Shown here one piece after another: positions 55,357 to 63,468 of a DNA stretch of 64,000 nucleotides. The notes beneath the pieces are model-generated. The model worked only from the letters and a program-made list of their open reading frames with translations. It made no database searches and was not told the origin of the DNA. The stretch is from Trichocoleus sp. (GTDB lineage: Bacteria > Cyanobacteriota > Cyanobacteriia > Elainellales > Elainellaceae), in the NCBI GenBank assembly GCA_036702865.1, contig DATNQD010000024.1, positions 1 to 64,000 on the forward strand, written 5' to 3'. A program made the position numbers and the translations under genes. Positions within the stretch are counted from its first letter, which is position 1; each line of letters starts with the position of its first letter.

Positions 55357-56031
55357 ATGTCTGATGCTGGAGTTGTGTTTTTGGCAGGGGCAAGTCGGGG
55401 GATTGGGCGAGAAATTGCTCAGCGGCTCGTCAACCGATCGCTTAAGGTCAGAGCACTTTTACGCTCTCCAGCCACGCAAGCCGAGCTAGAAGCAATGGGA
55501 ATTGAGACGGTGATGGGCGATGCCTTGAATCCAGATGAAGTGGATCAAGCGATGTTGTTGGCTCCTGTCAAAGCAGTGATCAGTACGATCGGTGGGTTGC
55601 CTCAGGACGGGCAGCGATCGGACTATCTGGGTAACAAGAATTTGATTGATGCGGCAGTAAAAGCCAATGTCCAGAAGTTTATTTTAGTGACTTCGTTAGG
55701 GGCTGGCAAAAGCAAAGTTGCCCTCTCTCCGCAGGTTTTACAGGCGTTAGGGGCAGTTTTGGCAGAGAAAGAGCAGGCGGAGCAATACCTCATTCAGAGC
55801 GGCTTGACCTATACAATTATTCGACCAGGCGGGCTGAAGTCAGAGTCGCCCACCGGAACTGCTGTTTTAACACCCGACTATACGATCGCGGGTTCAGTGC
55901 ATCGGGCAGATGTCGCAGATTTAGTCTGTCAGTGTTTAGTATCCGAAAAGGCAAATAATCGGGTACTTTCTGCAATCGATCGCCAAATGCTTTACGTGCA
56001 GCGAGCCTTTGAAGCCTTCTATGCCGATTAG
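55357..56031 (+). CDS. Atypical SDR, NAD(P)H-binding protein
   Basis: A 224-residue NmrA/SDR-a5-like protein. The glycine motif is GASRGIGREIA, with MGDALNPDEVDQAM and FILVTSLGAG following, and YTIIRPGGLKSE near the C-terminus. It has the Rossmann core but lacks the classical YxxxK pair, as in atypical SDRs that act as redox sensors, chaperones or reductases in cyanobacteria. The ATG at 55357 is favoured over a GTG at 55324. It converges on the SAM-hydroxide gene with 12 nt between stops. Confidence 0.85.
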   Translation: MSDAGVVFLAGASRGIGREIAQRLVNRSLKVRALLRSPATQAELEAMGIETVMGDALNPDEVDQAMLLAPVKAVISTIGGLPQDGQRSDYLGNKNLIDAAVKANVQKFILVTSLGAGKSKVALSPQVLQALGAVLAEKEQAEQYLIQSGLTYTIIRPGGLKSESPTGTAVLTPDYTIAGSVHRADVADLVCQCLVSEKANNRVLSAIDRQMLYVQRAFEAFYAD

Positions 56032-56043
56032 CCTTAACCGAGA

Positions 56044-56832
56044 CTAACCAAGTCGAGCGATCGGTTGATTTAGTCGAGGTCTACCAAACCGCTCCCAGGC
56101 ACTACCGCCCCGCAAGAATAGCTCCATCCAACGAATATTCCGTCCTTCGATTGTCTGCCAGCCAGAGCTACCGGGGGAAAATGCCAATGTGCCTTCCGGA
56201 ACGCGGAAACTGCCATCCGAGTAAATGGCATCACTGACGACATCACCAATCCGAACCACAATTTTGGTTTCAGGTTGCAGATCGATCGTGTCTGCCGGAA
56301 TCGTGGTTTTGATGTTGCCGTAGCCATCTATCCAGGCAATGCGATCGAGCGGGGCATCGGGTAACTGAGCTGGATCAAGCGGTTCTCCTAGCAGGCTGAA
56401 ATCGTCTAGCGCAATTGCTGCTGCCGCTGGCGGAAAGACATCCCGCGATCGAAACTGAGAGCCGCCGCGCGACACATTAATGCTGTGCAACGCCTTCGCC
56501 TGATTTTTGATAAACGAGAGCGTATAGCCCGCATTCACGCCTACCACCTTCACGCCATTGTGCAACAGCGCATAAGTCAAGCCTTCACCCTCGTTGTCAC
56601 GTCGGGCTTCTGGATCATCCTGGCGCGGGGCGCAGTTGTGATAGATGAGGCGATCGGGTGAGCCTGGATTCAACCCCAGTTGAGCGATCCAAAAGCCAGT
56701 CGCTAAGGTGCTAAAGGGTGGCACTGAGAGTTGATGGATTTGTGCCTGGGGCAGTGCCATGAGGAGACGCTGCTGCACTTCTGCAAAGGCAGGATCACCA
56801 ATGCCATAGTCTGCGATAAGAGAGATAAACAT
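56044..56832 (-). CDS. SAM hydroxide adenosyltransferase/halogenase-like protein (DUF62)
   Basis: A 262-residue protein resembling the DUF62 family, which hydrolyses S-adenosylmethionine to adenosine and methionine, or in a few members halogenates it. Visible signs are ISLIADYGIGDPAFAEVQ at the start, SRDVFPPAAAAIAL (the family RDxFxPxAA) and WIDGYGNIKTTI (the DxFGN-like strand) in the C-terminal domain. The usual DxxDxxVxxxKG sequence is altered, so it is a divergent member, and halogenation should not be assumed. Confidence 0.65.
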   Translation of the reverse strand: MFISLIADYGIGDPAFAEVQQRLLMALPQAQIHQLSVPPFSTLATGFWIAQLGLNPGSPDRLIYHNCAPRQDDPEARRDNEGEGLTYALLHNGVKVVGVNAGYTLSFIKNQAKALHSINVSRGGSQFRSRDVFPPAAAAIALDDFSLLGEPLDPAQLPDAPLDRIAWIDGYGNIKTTIPADTIDLQPETKIVVRIGDVVSDAIYSDGSFRVPEGTLAFSPGSSGWQTIEGRNIRWMELFLRGGSAWERFGRPRLNQPIARLG

Positions 56833-56979
56833 AGACAGGAGTTAGGTTAAGTAGGGGGCAGGAGCACATTGTCTCCCAGGATTTAGATGATCGGGGGATT
56901 CAGGAGGGATACCCGTTTTCCGATCCTCTTATTTTTATTTCACATCATGCCGTAGAAAATGGATGTCGTCTGCACCGCT

Positions 56980-57372
56980 CTATCCGCCTGCCCAAGATCG
57001 CAGGAGCCACCCCAGCACAATACCCAGTCCACCAAACCGAACAGCCTGCCAAAAGACTTCTTTAAGCCCGCTCCATGAAAAAAGTTGGCTCTCTAGAGCA
57101 ACTTCAATCTCGTCGAGCTGCTGTTGAATTGCTTTGAGTTCTGCTTTGAGGGCAGGGGTTCGATCGCGCCTTAGCCCCTGGCGAGTGTCTTCCAGGCGAT
57201 ACTGTAGCTCTTGCTGCCGCTGCTGATCAGCCTGGATTTGAGCATAGCGGGCTTTCAGACGCAATAGCGTTTCTTCAGCTTGGCGTAAGCTTTGTGCCAC
57301 ATCGATCGAATCGGCACTAGAAGCGGCTTGAGATGAGCGATCGTCGTCAGGTGGAGTACTTGGGGGTCGCAT
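56980..57372 (-). CDS. Coiled-coil protein with C-terminal membrane helix
   Basis: A 130-residue protein. Residues 1-22 are disordered; about 24-98 form a long coiled coil rich in Gln, Arg, Leu and Glu; about 109-127 form one hydrophobic helix (FGGLGIVLGWLLRSW). This is a tail-anchored layout with the coiled coil in the cytoplasm. No family is recognised. It is divergent from the small gene at 57439. Confidence 0.65.
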   Translation of the reverse strand: MRPPSTPPDDDRSSQAASSADSIDVAQSLRQAEETLLRLKARYAQIQADQQRQQELQYRLEDTRQGLRRDRTPALKAELKAIQQQLDEIEVALESQLFSWSGLKEVFWQAVRFGGLGIVLGWLLRSWAGG

Positions 57373-57438
57373 GGAGGGACATAGTAGAGTAGTAGAAGAC
57401 CAGACAAATTATCATTCTTGCTAACCCTCGATACTACT

Positions 57439-57735
57439 ATGCCTCACCCCCAACCTCTTACCTCAGAAGACTTATCCAACCCACAAACGAGCCGTCTGGC
57501 AGAAGTGAGTACACTAGAACTGGCGCAAGCTCTCGCAGAACGGCTCGCCATCACCCCGGCAGACTGGCATCGCCTCAAAGCAAACCGCACCGCACGATCG
57601 AGTGAACAAGCTGCCATTGCCTTACTCTATCTCTTGAAGGAAAACCCCCAGGAGGCATTGCCCCGACTCCAACAGGCTGCTGGATGGCTCGATCGCTCTG
57701 TTTCTGCTCCACCATGCCCGACTCATGGACATTAG
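57439..57735 (+). CDS. Small helical protein (DUF6439-like)
   Basis: A 98-residue soluble, helical protein. The segment STLELAQALAERLAITPADWHRLKANRTAR (in two helices) and EQAAIALLYLLKENPQEALPRL is a conserved cyanobacterial pattern I associate with DUF6439. Function is unknown. The start at 57439 is chosen over 57418 because the conserved part begins later. It is 22 nt upstream of the next plus-strand gene. Confidence 0.65.
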   Translation: MPHPQPLTSEDLSNPQTSRLAEVSTLELAQALAERLAITPADWHRLKANRTARSSEQAAIALLYLLKENPQEALPRLQQAAGWLDRSVSAPPCPTHGH

Positions 57736-57757
57736 TTTTGTGCAGGAGTAAACAGCA

Positions 57758-58459
57758 ATGGGACGATGGCTTGATATTTTCAGTGATGGGCGCGTATTTG
57801 AGATGGAGGGCAGCAAGCCGCTGCGGGTTTTTGATACTCAGGGAGAAGTGAAGCGGCTCCTGAATGTGCTGCAACAAACAGAGGCCGGAAGGTTTGCTGT
57901 TGCACCTGCTGGGAAAAAACCCCCGACTCTAGATCCAACTCCGCCGAAGCCGCCTGCCACAGAACGTGCGGTGATTCAGATTACCAGAACCGATCGCCTC
58001 AACCCAAAGGGATTGGTAGAACTAGAAGTGGCGTTAGTTCGCAATCAGAAGGTGATCGATCGCATTCCGGCGATTTCGGGTCAGGCGGGACAGCAATATT
58101 TTCGTACCGTCACAATGAGCCGTGGTGGATCGATGGAACCTTTACCAGAAGGCTATTGGCTGATTGGTCTGGTGGAGTGGGCAAGCGGGGTATGGGGCGA
58201 CTACTCAAAAAGCTGGGCAGATCCAAATGATGGCTTAGGTCCGGTTTGGGTAGGGCTGCGCTGCAATTCTCCCACTGAAAGAACAGCGATCGGCTTTCAC
58301 CTTGATAACAATGCAGCAGTTTCACCGGGAACGAATGGCTGCGTAGGAATTACGAATGGGGCGGATTTGAAGAAGTTTGTCGGCTGGTTTACTGACCCCC
58401 GCTATTCGCCCAAAGTGGCGATCGTTAATTGGGGATTGGGAACGGTGAAAGCCGCATGA
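57758..58459 (+). CDS. Hypothetical protein with an L,D-transpeptidase-like C-terminal motif
   Basis: A 233-residue protein. Residues 1-45 form a short MGRWLDIFSDGRVFEME domain, then a Pro-rich linker (about 50-70). The rest is beta-rich and ends with IGFHLDNNAAVSPGTNGCVGI, in which His and Cys spacing resembles the HX14-17[S/T]HGCh active site of YkuD-type L,D-transpeptidases, with Asn in place of the usual His before Gly-Cys. No signal peptide is visible. It may be a divergent envelope enzyme or a phage-derived one. Confidence 0.5.
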   Translation: MGRWLDIFSDGRVFEMEGSKPLRVFDTQGEVKRLLNVLQQTEAGRFAVAPAGKKPPTLDPTPPKPPATERAVIQITRTDRLNPKGLVELEVALVRNQKVIDRIPAISGQAGQQYFRTVTMSRGGSMEPLPEGYWLIGLVEWASGVWGDYSKSWADPNDGLGPVWVGLRCNSPTERTAIGFHLDNNAAVSPGTNGCVGITNGADLKKFVGWFTDPRYSPKVAIVNWGLGTVKAA

Positions 58460-58764
58460 GAAACCAACTTCTAAAAGAACGTGACAAACATGACAAAAAG
58501 TAGCAATCTTGCCTCTTTGCAAGCGTTGTCGTTTACACTCACATCAAGTTGACATTTTACGGTGTCTAACTATATCTTTCGCTTCAGTCTGCGAAACGGT
58601 TTCGCTCTTTTGTTCTGTTGTCTTGTTTCAAACGAGTTGATGACATTGGCGATCGCAAAATGGGTTCTAGCCTGTCCTGAAAACTCTTTGAAATAAGTTG
58701 ATGCTTTTTAGGTTTTGATCACTCTTCTGCTGAAGCGAGTCGCATCACATCGAGGAGAGGAGAA
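58460..58764. other. Leader region of the nag operon
   Basis: 305 bp with no gene. It contains a sigma-70-like promoter (58549-58576), a HIP1-like GGCGATCGCA site and a ribosome site. I looked for a palindromic NagC/NagR operator and saw none. Confidence 0.5.
58549..58576 (+). promoter_or_regulatory. Sigma-70-like promoter upstream of nagE
   Basis: A perfect TTGACA -35 box (58549-58554), a 16-nt spacer and a TATATC -10-like box (58571-58576), about 185 nt before the nagE start codon. Confidence 0.5.
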
Positions 58765-60225
58765 ATGGCTGGTTTTAGTGAATTGCAGCGTCTCGGAAAG
58801 GCGTTGATGTTGCCGATCGCAGTTTTGCCTGCGGCAGGGTTGCTGTTGCGATTGGGTGCGCCAGATGTGCTGAATATTCCCGTCATGACCAAGGCAGGCG
58901 GAGCTGTATTTGATAACCTACCTGCAATTTTTGCGACGGGTATTGCGATCGGGTTTGCCAGAGATGCTTCTGGTGCGGCTGCGTTGGCGGGGCTAGTCGG
59001 CTACTATGTGCTGACGGTTGGCACCAAGGCAATCAACGAAGATATCAATATGGGTGTGCTGGCTGGCATCATTACGGGTGTGGTGGCTGGGCTGCTCTAC
59101 AACCGTTTTTACAACATCAAGCTGCCCGACTATTTGGGGTTCTTTGGCGGCAAGCGGTTTGTGCCGATCGCCACAGGCGGCGTTTGCTTTTTGTTGGCGG
59201 TGCTGTTTGGCTTCATCTGGCCTCCCATTCAGGCAGTGATTGAAGGGATTGGCAACTGGATTGTCACGTCAGGACCGATCGGCACGTTTGTTTATGGGAG
59301 CCTCAATCGTTTATTGATTCCGGTCGGCTTGCACCATATTCTCAACAGTTTGGTCTGGTTCGTATTTGGCACATTTAACGGAGCGAAGGAAGTCGTTACG
59401 GGAGACTTAAACCGCTACTTTGCTGGCGACCCCACAGCAGGAACATTTATGGCGGGCTTCTATCCTGTGATGATGTTTGGCTTACCTGCTGCCTGTTTAG
59501 CGATGGCACATGCTGCCTTCCCGGAGAAGCGCCGAGTTACCTCTGGGGTGATGCTCAGTATGGCACTCACTTCTTTCCTGACAGGCATTACTGAGCCGAT
59601 CGAATTTACCTTCATGTTCCTGGCTCCAGTACTATATGCCATCCATGCCTTTCTTACCGGAATCTCGATGGCGCTGCTCAATCTGTTGGGGGTCAAACAT
59701 GGTTTTACTTTTTCGGCAGGTGCGATCGACTTTATCCTCAACTTTGGGCTATCTACAAAAGGCTGGCTGATTCTACCGATCGGATTGGTCTATGGATTGA
59801 TCTACTATTTCCTGTTCCTGTTCTGCATCCGCAAACTGAATCTGCGAACCCCAGGACGCGAAGCAGAGGTTGTGGAAGATCCGCTTCAAGCCGCAACAGA
59901 AGCACCTGTTCCGGTGGGCGCAAGGATGGCAGCAGTTCCAGCAGCAGCTCCAACGATGACGCGATCGACCTATGCGCCTGAAAACGATACCACTACCCTG
60001 GCAAGACGCTATCTGGCGGCGTTGGGCGGAGAAGATAACATCAGGACGATTGATGCCTGCATTACCCGCTTGCGGTTGACGTTGGTGAATCGAGATGTGG
60101 TCTCCGATGAGCAACTAAAAGCTTTGGGCGCGAAAGGAGTGATTCGTCTGGGATCAGACGGAATGCAGATTGTTTTAGGGCCGATGGCAGAGACAATCGC
60201 AGAAGAGATGCGAAACTTACGGTAG
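58765..60225 (+). CDS. nagE: N-acetylglucosamine-specific PTS permease, EIICB
   Basis: A 486-residue PTS permease importing and phosphorylating GlcNAc. EIIC (about 1-360) has the membrane core and motifs of NagE: LPIAVLPAAGLLLRLG, INMGVLAGIITG, LIPVGLHHILN, GITEPIEF and FSFSAGAIDF-like. EIIB (about 400-486) carries the phosphorylated Cys432 in IDACITRLRL. There is no fused EIIA, unlike the 648-residue E. coli NagE, so a separate EIIA plus EI and HPr are needed. It is followed by nagB and nagA. The sequence looks closely similar to gammaproteobacterial NagE from memory, which suggests transfer. Confidence 0.95.
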   Translation: MAGFSELQRLGKALMLPIAVLPAAGLLLRLGAPDVLNIPVMTKAGGAVFDNLPAIFATGIAIGFARDASGAAALAGLVGYYVLTVGTKAINEDINMGVLAGIITGVVAGLLYNRFYNIKLPDYLGFFGGKRFVPIATGGVCFLLAVLFGFIWPPIQAVIEGIGNWIVTSGPIGTFVYGSLNRLLIPVGLHHILNSLVWFVFGTFNGAKEVVTGDLNRYFAGDPTAGTFMAGFYPVMMFGLPAACLAMAHAAFPEKRRVTSGVMLSMALTSFLTGITEPIEFTFMFLAPVLYAIHAFLTGISMALLNLLGVKHGFTFSAGAIDFILNFGLSTKGWLILPIGLVYGLIYYFLFLFCIRKLNLRTPGREAEVVEDPLQAATEAPVPVGARMAAVPAAAPTMTRSTYAPENDTTTLARRYLAALGGEDNIRTIDACITRLRLTLVNRDVVSDEQLKALGAKGVIRLGSDGMQIVLGPMAETIAEEMRNLR

Positions 60226-60331
60226 GTCTGATTAGTAAGATCCGAAAATAAGAGTCGAAAAATTGTCTCTCTCAATCGACCCCAATTGACCTCAAATTGA
60301 CAAATCCCCAATGCATCCGGGAGAAAGGTGT

Positions 60332-61141
60332 ATGCGTTTAGTCATCTGCGAGTCAGCCAAGGCAGTAGCAGATTGGGCAGCTCGCTATGTGCAGCAAAGA
60401 ATTCAAGCGTTTGCACCAACCGCCGATCGCCCGTTTGTGTTGGGGTTGCCAACTGGGGGCACGCCACTCAAAATGTACCAGCGATTGATCGAGTTTTATC
60501 AACAGGGGGAGATCAGCTTTCGGCATGTAGTCACGTTCAACATGGATGAGTATGTGGGCTTACCGGAAGACCATCCACAGAGCTATCACACCTATATGTA
60601 CAGCAATTTTTTTAACCACATTGATATTCCGCGCGACCAGATTCATATTCTGGATGGAAACGCGATCGATATTGAAGCAGAATGTCAGAAATACGAAGAT
60701 AAAATTGCTGCCTTTGGTGGCGTGGAGTTATTTGTGGGGGGTGTCGGTGAAGATGGTCATATAGCATTTAATGAGCCTGGTTCGTCTTTGGAATCGCGGA
60801 CGCGCATCAAAACACTGACCTACAGCACGAAGTTAGCCAATGCTCGTTTCTTTGATGATGAGATTGATCAGGTTCCGAAATATGCTTTAACTGTGGGTGT
60901 CGGGACGATTCGGGATGCGCGAGAAGTGATGATTTTGGCACAGGGATATCAGAAAGCAAATGCACTGCGCTGTGCGATCGAGGAAGGTGTGAACCATATG
61001 TGGACAATTTCTGCGCTTCAGCTTCATCCAACCAGTATTGTCGTGTGCGATGAAGATGCGACACTAGAGCTAAAAGTGAAAACCGTGAAATATTTCAAAC
61101 AGCTAGAACGCGATAGCCCCACGCTAAAAAATCAGGGATAG
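60332..61141 (+). CDS. nagB: Glucosamine-6-phosphate deaminase
   Basis: A 269-residue enzyme converting glucosamine 6-phosphate to fructose 6-phosphate and ammonia. Motifs are [33 protein letters not shown] (catalytic Asp and the E-Y-V-G loop), [16 protein letters not shown] and ALTVGVGTI. It matches the 266-residue hexameric E. coli type along the whole length, including the C-terminal [10 protein letters not shown]. The start at 60332 has GGGAGAAAGG upstream. It lies 106 nt after nagE and 15 nt before nagA. Confidence 0.95.
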   Translation: MRLVICESAKAVADWAARYVQQRIQAFAPTADRPFVLGLPTGGTPLKMYQRLIEFYQQGEISFRHVVTFNMDEYVGLPEDHPQSYHTYMYSNFFNHIDIPRDQIHILDGNAIDIEAECQKYEDKIAAFGGVELFVGGVGEDGHIAFNEPGSSLESRTRIKTLTYSTKLANARFFDDEIDQVPKYALTVGVGTIRDAREVMILAQGYQKANALRCAIEEGVNHMWTISALQLHPTSIVVCDEDATLELKVKTVKYFKQLERDSPTLKNQG

Positions 61142-61156
61142 ATTAGGGATAGACTC

Positions 61157-62338
61157 ATGTTTGCGTTAACGAATTGCACCCTTTATACCGGAAAAGAAGA
61201 AGTCAAAGATGATGCTTTGTTGATTGAGCAGGATCGAATTGTTGATCGCATCTCAGCTAAAAATTTGCATGTCGATTGTCCAGTAATTGACGCAAAAGGA
61301 TACTCTGTTGCTCCTGGATTTATTGATTTACAGTTAAACGGCTGTGGTGGCGTCATGTTCAACGATGCGATCGAACCCAACACATTCGACGTAATGCATC
61401 AAACCAACCTCAAGAGCGGTACAACCAGCTTTTTGCCGACGCTGATCACATCACCCGATGCCGACATGATGCAGGCGATCGAGATCACAAAAGCCTATCG
61501 CCAGTCGCAAAAATATAACGTGCTGGGATTACATCTTGAAGGACCCTATTTCAACCGCAAGCGTAAAGGCATCCACAACGAAGCCTATATTCGCAAGCCC
61601 GATCGCGCCATGCTTAAGAGGATTGCCCAGGCAGGCAAAGAAGTCGTGCGAATCATGACGCTGGCTCCAGAAATGGTAGAGCCGGATGAGATTCGTCTAT
61701 TAGCCGATGCTGGAATTATTGTCTCAGGCGGACATACTGACGCGACCTATGAGCAAGCGATCGCGGGATTTGATGCGGGTGTGCAAATGGTGACGCACTT
61801 ATTTAACGCCATGTCTCCCTGGCAGGGGCGCAGTCCGGGGGGCGTGGGAGCAGTGTTCGATCGTCCCGAAATCTATGCTGGAATAATTGCCGATGGCTAT
61901 CACGTTCATTACGCTTCGATCCGGTTAGCGCATCAACTCAAGCAAGACAAACTTGTATTAGTCACGGATGCCACACCACCTGTTGGGACAGCAATGGAGT
62001 CCTTCTGGATTGGCGGGCATGAAGTGTTTTATCAAGATGGGAAATGCGTTGCTGCAGATGGAACGCTCGGCGGCTCTGCCCTGACCATGATTGAAGCGGT
62101 CGCTAATGTAGTTCGCCATGCCCAAATTCCGCTCTCCGAAGCCCTCCGCATGGCATCGACTTACCCCGCTCACCTCATCAACGTGGCTCAGGAATTCGGA
62201 TATATTGCCCCTGGCTATGTGGCAAATCTGGCAATTTTTGATCAAGACTTTCAAATGCGCGGCATTGTCGATCGCGGTGAGTTGCAGTGGTTTCAACCTA
62301 TCCGCTCTCATGCGCTACACTCTCATGCGCTACAGTAG
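61157..62338 (+). CDS. nagA: N-acetylglucosamine-6-phosphate deacetylase
   Basis: A 393-residue amidohydrolase removing acetate from GlcNAc 6-phosphate. It has GFIDLQLNGCGG, HLEGPYFNRKRKGIHN with the metal-binding Glu, and GGHTDA, THLFNAM and VTDATPPVG with the His and Asp ligands. The E. coli type motif Gln-Leu-Asn replaces the first His pair of other amidohydrolases, as expected for NagA. The C-terminus has a 15-bp tandem duplication (His-Ala-Leu repeat) directly before the stop codon. mnmD starts 5 nt downstream. Confidence 0.95.
   Translation: MFALTNCTLYTGKEEVKDDALLIEQDRIVDRISAKNLHVDCPVIDAKGYSVAPGFIDLQLNGCGGVMFNDAIEPNTFDVMHQTNLKSGTTSFLPTLITSPDADMMQAIEITKAYRQSQKYNVLGLHLEGPYFNRKRKGIHNEAYIRKPDRAMLKRIAQAGKEVVRIMTLAPEMVEPDEIRLLADAGIIVSGGHTDATYEQAIAGFDAGVQMVTHLFNAMSPWQGRSPGGVGAVFDRPEIYAGIIADGYHVHYASIRLAHQLKQDKLVLVTDATPPVGTAMESFWIGGHEVFYQDGKCVAADGTLGGSALTMIEAVANVVRHAQIPLSEALRMASTYPAHLINVAQEFGYIAPGYVANLAIFDQDFQMRGIVDRGELQWFQPIRSHALHSHALQ
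62306..62335. repeat. 15-bp tandem duplication at the nagA stop codon
   Basis: TCTCATGCGCTACAC and TCTCATGCGCTACAG are adjacent, and the stop codon TAG follows at 62336-62338. It extends NagA by five residues. Confidence 0.85.
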
Positions 62339-62343
62339 ATTTC

Positions 62344-63237
62344 ATGTCATCTCCACCCGATCGCGCTTGGACTCCGCAACCCACGAATGACGGCTCGTTT
62401 ACCTTTTTCTCAAACGAGTTCGGTGAAGCCTTTCACAGCACAAAGGGAGCTAGAGAAGAAGCCTTTCTCAAGTTTGTGAAAGCCACAGATCTCGCCCAAA
62501 AAGCAACCCGCGATCGGCTCTTGCTGCTTGATGTCTGCTATGGTCTGGGCTACAACACCGCAGCGGCGCTGGAAACAATTTGGGCAGTCAATCCGAACTG
62601 TCGAGTGGAGTGGTATGGGCTAGAACTCGATGCATCTGTTCCCCAGGCAGCGATCGAACCTCCGCTGATTGAATCCTGGTCGCCTGCGGTGCAAAAGGTG
62701 CTGCAATCGATCGCCCAGTTCCATCACTGCAAAACGGATACTCTCACTGCAACCTTACTCATTGGCGATGCGCGTCATTGCCTTCAAGACATTCGTGCAG
62801 CCAAATTTCAGGCAGATGCTATCTTCTTTGACCCCTTCTCGCCACGCCGCTGTCCCCAACTCTGGACAGTCGAGTTTTTTACCCAAATCGCTCACTGCCT
62901 CGCTCCAGACGGCAAACTCGCAACTTATTCGCGATCGGCATCGGTGCGATCGGCAATGATTGAGGCTGGGCTGGCGATCGGCACAATTCCCCTGAATCAT
63001 CCTTCTGATCTGTCGCATGAGTGGTCTCAGGGAACCGTCGGCGGTTGGTCTTCAAACGGGCTACCGCTACTTTCGCTCATGGAACAGGAGCATCTGCAAA
63101 CCCGCGCCGCCATCCCTTATCGCGATCCAACCCTATCAGACTCAGCAGCCAGCATTCTGCACCGACAACAGCAAGAGCAACAAGCCTCAACGCGAGAATC
63201 CACTTCAAGCTGGCGCAGACGTTGGGGGATTGTCTAA
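62344..63237 (+). CDS. mnmD: MnmD-like tRNA methyltransferase
   Basis: A 297-residue protein with the DUF752/MnmD fold, which methylates 5-aminomethyl-2-thiouridine at tRNA position 34. The N-terminus NDGSFTFFSNEFGEAFHS and the SAM site LLLDVCYGLGYNTAAAL, plus FFDPFSPRRCPQLWT with the D-P-F/Y-type catalytic motif, fit the stand-alone family. There is no fused MnmC oxidase domain. The C-terminal 40 residues are Gln/Ser/Arg-rich. It is probably co-transcribed with nagA (5-nt gap) but has no functional link to it. Confidence 0.88.
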   Translation: MSSPPDRAWTPQPTNDGSFTFFSNEFGEAFHSTKGAREEAFLKFVKATDLAQKATRDRLLLLDVCYGLGYNTAAALETIWAVNPNCRVEWYGLELDASVPQAAIEPPLIESWSPAVQKVLQSIAQFHHCKTDTLTATLLIGDARHCLQDIRAAKFQADAIFFDPFSPRRCPQLWTVEFFTQIAHCLAPDGKLATYSRSASVRSAMIEAGLAIGTIPLNHPSDLSHEWSQGTVGGWSSNGLPLLSLMEQEHLQTRAAIPYRDPTLSDSAASILHRQQQEQQASTRESTSSWRRRWGIV

Positions 63238-63240
63238 GTA

Positions 63241-63276
63241 GAAATCTATGCAGAAATCTATGCAGAAATCTATGCA
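63241..63276. repeat. Three perfect 12-bp tandem repeats
   Basis: GAAATCTATGCA is present three times in a row, starting 3 nt after the mnmD stop codon, in the gap before uvrC. Confidence 0.9.
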
Positions 63277-63468
63277 GGAATAAGGCAAAAGAAACGCAGC
63301 GCAGGGAATTTGTCTGTTCCTTGCCCCTGATTTCTCCCCTCGCCTGATTACGATGGCGGCAATCCCACCTCGCTGATTCCTGTTGCTTCGGACATCTCTC
63401 CTCGGCACAAACGAATCGATCGCAGTATTCTTAAGGTAGATCCCTACAGACTTGAGACTCGATCGCCT

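Noticed and set aside
58460-58764. NagC- or DasR-type operator upstream of nagE
   Set aside because: No palindrome resembling known GlcNAc-regulator sites was seen.
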